A stretch of 64,000 bases of DNA from NCBI GenBank assembly GCA_018524725.1, contig JAEUWP010000601.1, forward strand, positions 62,001 to 126,000, written 5' to 3'. The notes beneath the pieces were generated by a model. That model searched no databases and was not told the origin of the DNA. It was given only the letters and a program-made list of their open reading frames with translations. Made by a program: the position numbers and the translations under genes. The stretch comes from Podaxis mareebaensis. Its lineage: Eukaryota; Basidiomycota; Agaricomycetes; Agaricales; Agaricaceae. Below, piece after piece: positions 63,441 to 64,000 of this stretch. Positions within the stretch are counted from its first letter, which is position 1. Every line of letters begins with the position of its first letter.

Positions 63441-64000
63441 TATTACTATTGCATGATACAACATCTAATATCTACTACGAAGGAATTACTGGGCAACACT
63501 CAGCACCTAGACGCTCGATCCGGTTGCCCCCTACCTCCTTCATCCACTCGTCTCGGAAAGACAACGTATACGACCTTGGGAACTTGCGAGAATGGGAATA
63601 TTATTTAATTGTTTCAGATGACTTTTGTGCGTCAGACATTGGACCGAATCCTGTGTGGGTTGTGCATAACCTCAACAAATTGAAGCCAAGAACAAACGAA
63701 ACCCAATCAAGCTGCAGGATATTACCCCTATCTCTGAATGATGGAGAACTAAGGTCACCCCTCCTTCACGGCGACCAGACTCTGCCGAACGAGTACAAAA
63801 CCGAGTGTGAGTACGGCAAATCTTCGCAGCAAGGAAGACCGGCCTGCGCCAGTCTGTCACAATATTTTTCCCATGACATCAAACTAGTCTAATATTCGCT
63901 AGCGGCAACAGAAGCCACTGCTGGTCAAGTGGCAGGATATGATAGACCACATGGCCATAGAACCAAGAATCTTCGTAACCCCTATGGACTTTCGAAGCCA
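63441..64000. other. Right-end region without a supported gene
   Basis: An open frame of 163 codons (63401-63892) lacks any internal ATG and overlaps the last mS34 intron, so I do not call it. A gene beginning beyond the window could have its 3' end here. Confidence 0.4.

Noticed and set aside
63401..63892. 163-codon plus-strand open frame with a hydrophobic beginning
   Set aside because: It has no internal ATG, its hydrophobic start overlaps the last mS34 intron, and the translation matches nothing recognisable.

Overview
The window looks like ordinary euchromatin from a mushroom-forming basidiomycete (Agaricomycetes). Genes are dense and lie on both strands. Most are cut into small exons by introns of about 50-60 bases. 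Several predicted proteins are of a basidiomycete type, including a DUF6533 seven-helix membrane protein, long serine- and proline-rich orphans, and HEI10 and Far11 homologues. All gene models here were spliced by eye, using reading-frame continuity, GT-AG (occasionally GC-AG) signals and family conservation. No search was run.

Layout from left to right: E1 ubiquitin-activating enzyme (+, 466-4304); a Pcl/Clg1-type cyclin (-, 5560-7951); a 2.9-kb gene-poor stretch; the STRIPAK scaffold Far11/STRIP (+, 10862-15287); a Zn2Cys6 transcription factor (+, 15586-18625) facing a DUF6533 membrane protein (-, 18719-20454); a forkhead factor (+, 22313-23727); Dre2/anamorsin (+, 24152-25267); the box C/D snoRNP factor Bcd1 (+, 26410-27934) ending 12 bases from Mediator subunit 18 (-, 27947-28720); a serine-rich protein with a CUE-like tail (+, 29518-33359); the meiotic RING protein HEI10 (-, 33778-35612); the inositol hexakisphosphate kinase Kcs1 (-, 36051-39920); a 3.4-kb gene desert holding a palindromic MITE; an FHA-forkhead factor (-, 43378-45697) divergent from an MTFP1-like protein (+, 45985-46770); eIF2B delta (-, 46869-48466) divergent from the nuclear 5'-3' exonuclease Rat1/Xrn2 (+, 48814-53054); a conserved low-complexity protein (-, 53236-55661); the R-SNARE Sec22 (-, 55956-56838) divergent from an Mpo1-like enzyme (+, 57070-57880); a short-chain dehydrogenase (-, 58226-59790); an unrecognised SQ/TQ-cluster protein (-, 60076-61420) divergent from dUTPase (+, 61559-62284); and a GatC/Gta3-type subunit (-, 62366-62860) divergent from a probable mitoribosomal protein mS34 (+, 62941-63440).

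Most genes are unrelated housekeeping or regulatory loci, and I see no biosynthetic cluster, defence island or CRISPR. The most interesting functional pairings are at the right end. dUTPase and an unknown protein share a 138-base promoter with two ACGCGT (MCB) boxes. The unknown protein has a PIP-box-like motif and 15 SQ/TQ sites, so it is a candidate replication or DNA-damage factor. GatC/Gta3 and mS34, both for mitochondrial translation, share an 80-base promoter.

Smaller-scale oddities are a 7-base microexon that completes the HEI10 RING, a zinc cluster assembled from 11-, 23- and 29-base exons, five apparent GC-AG introns, a uORF overlapping the Far11 start as TAATG, and a 30-base duplication carrying its own stop codon.
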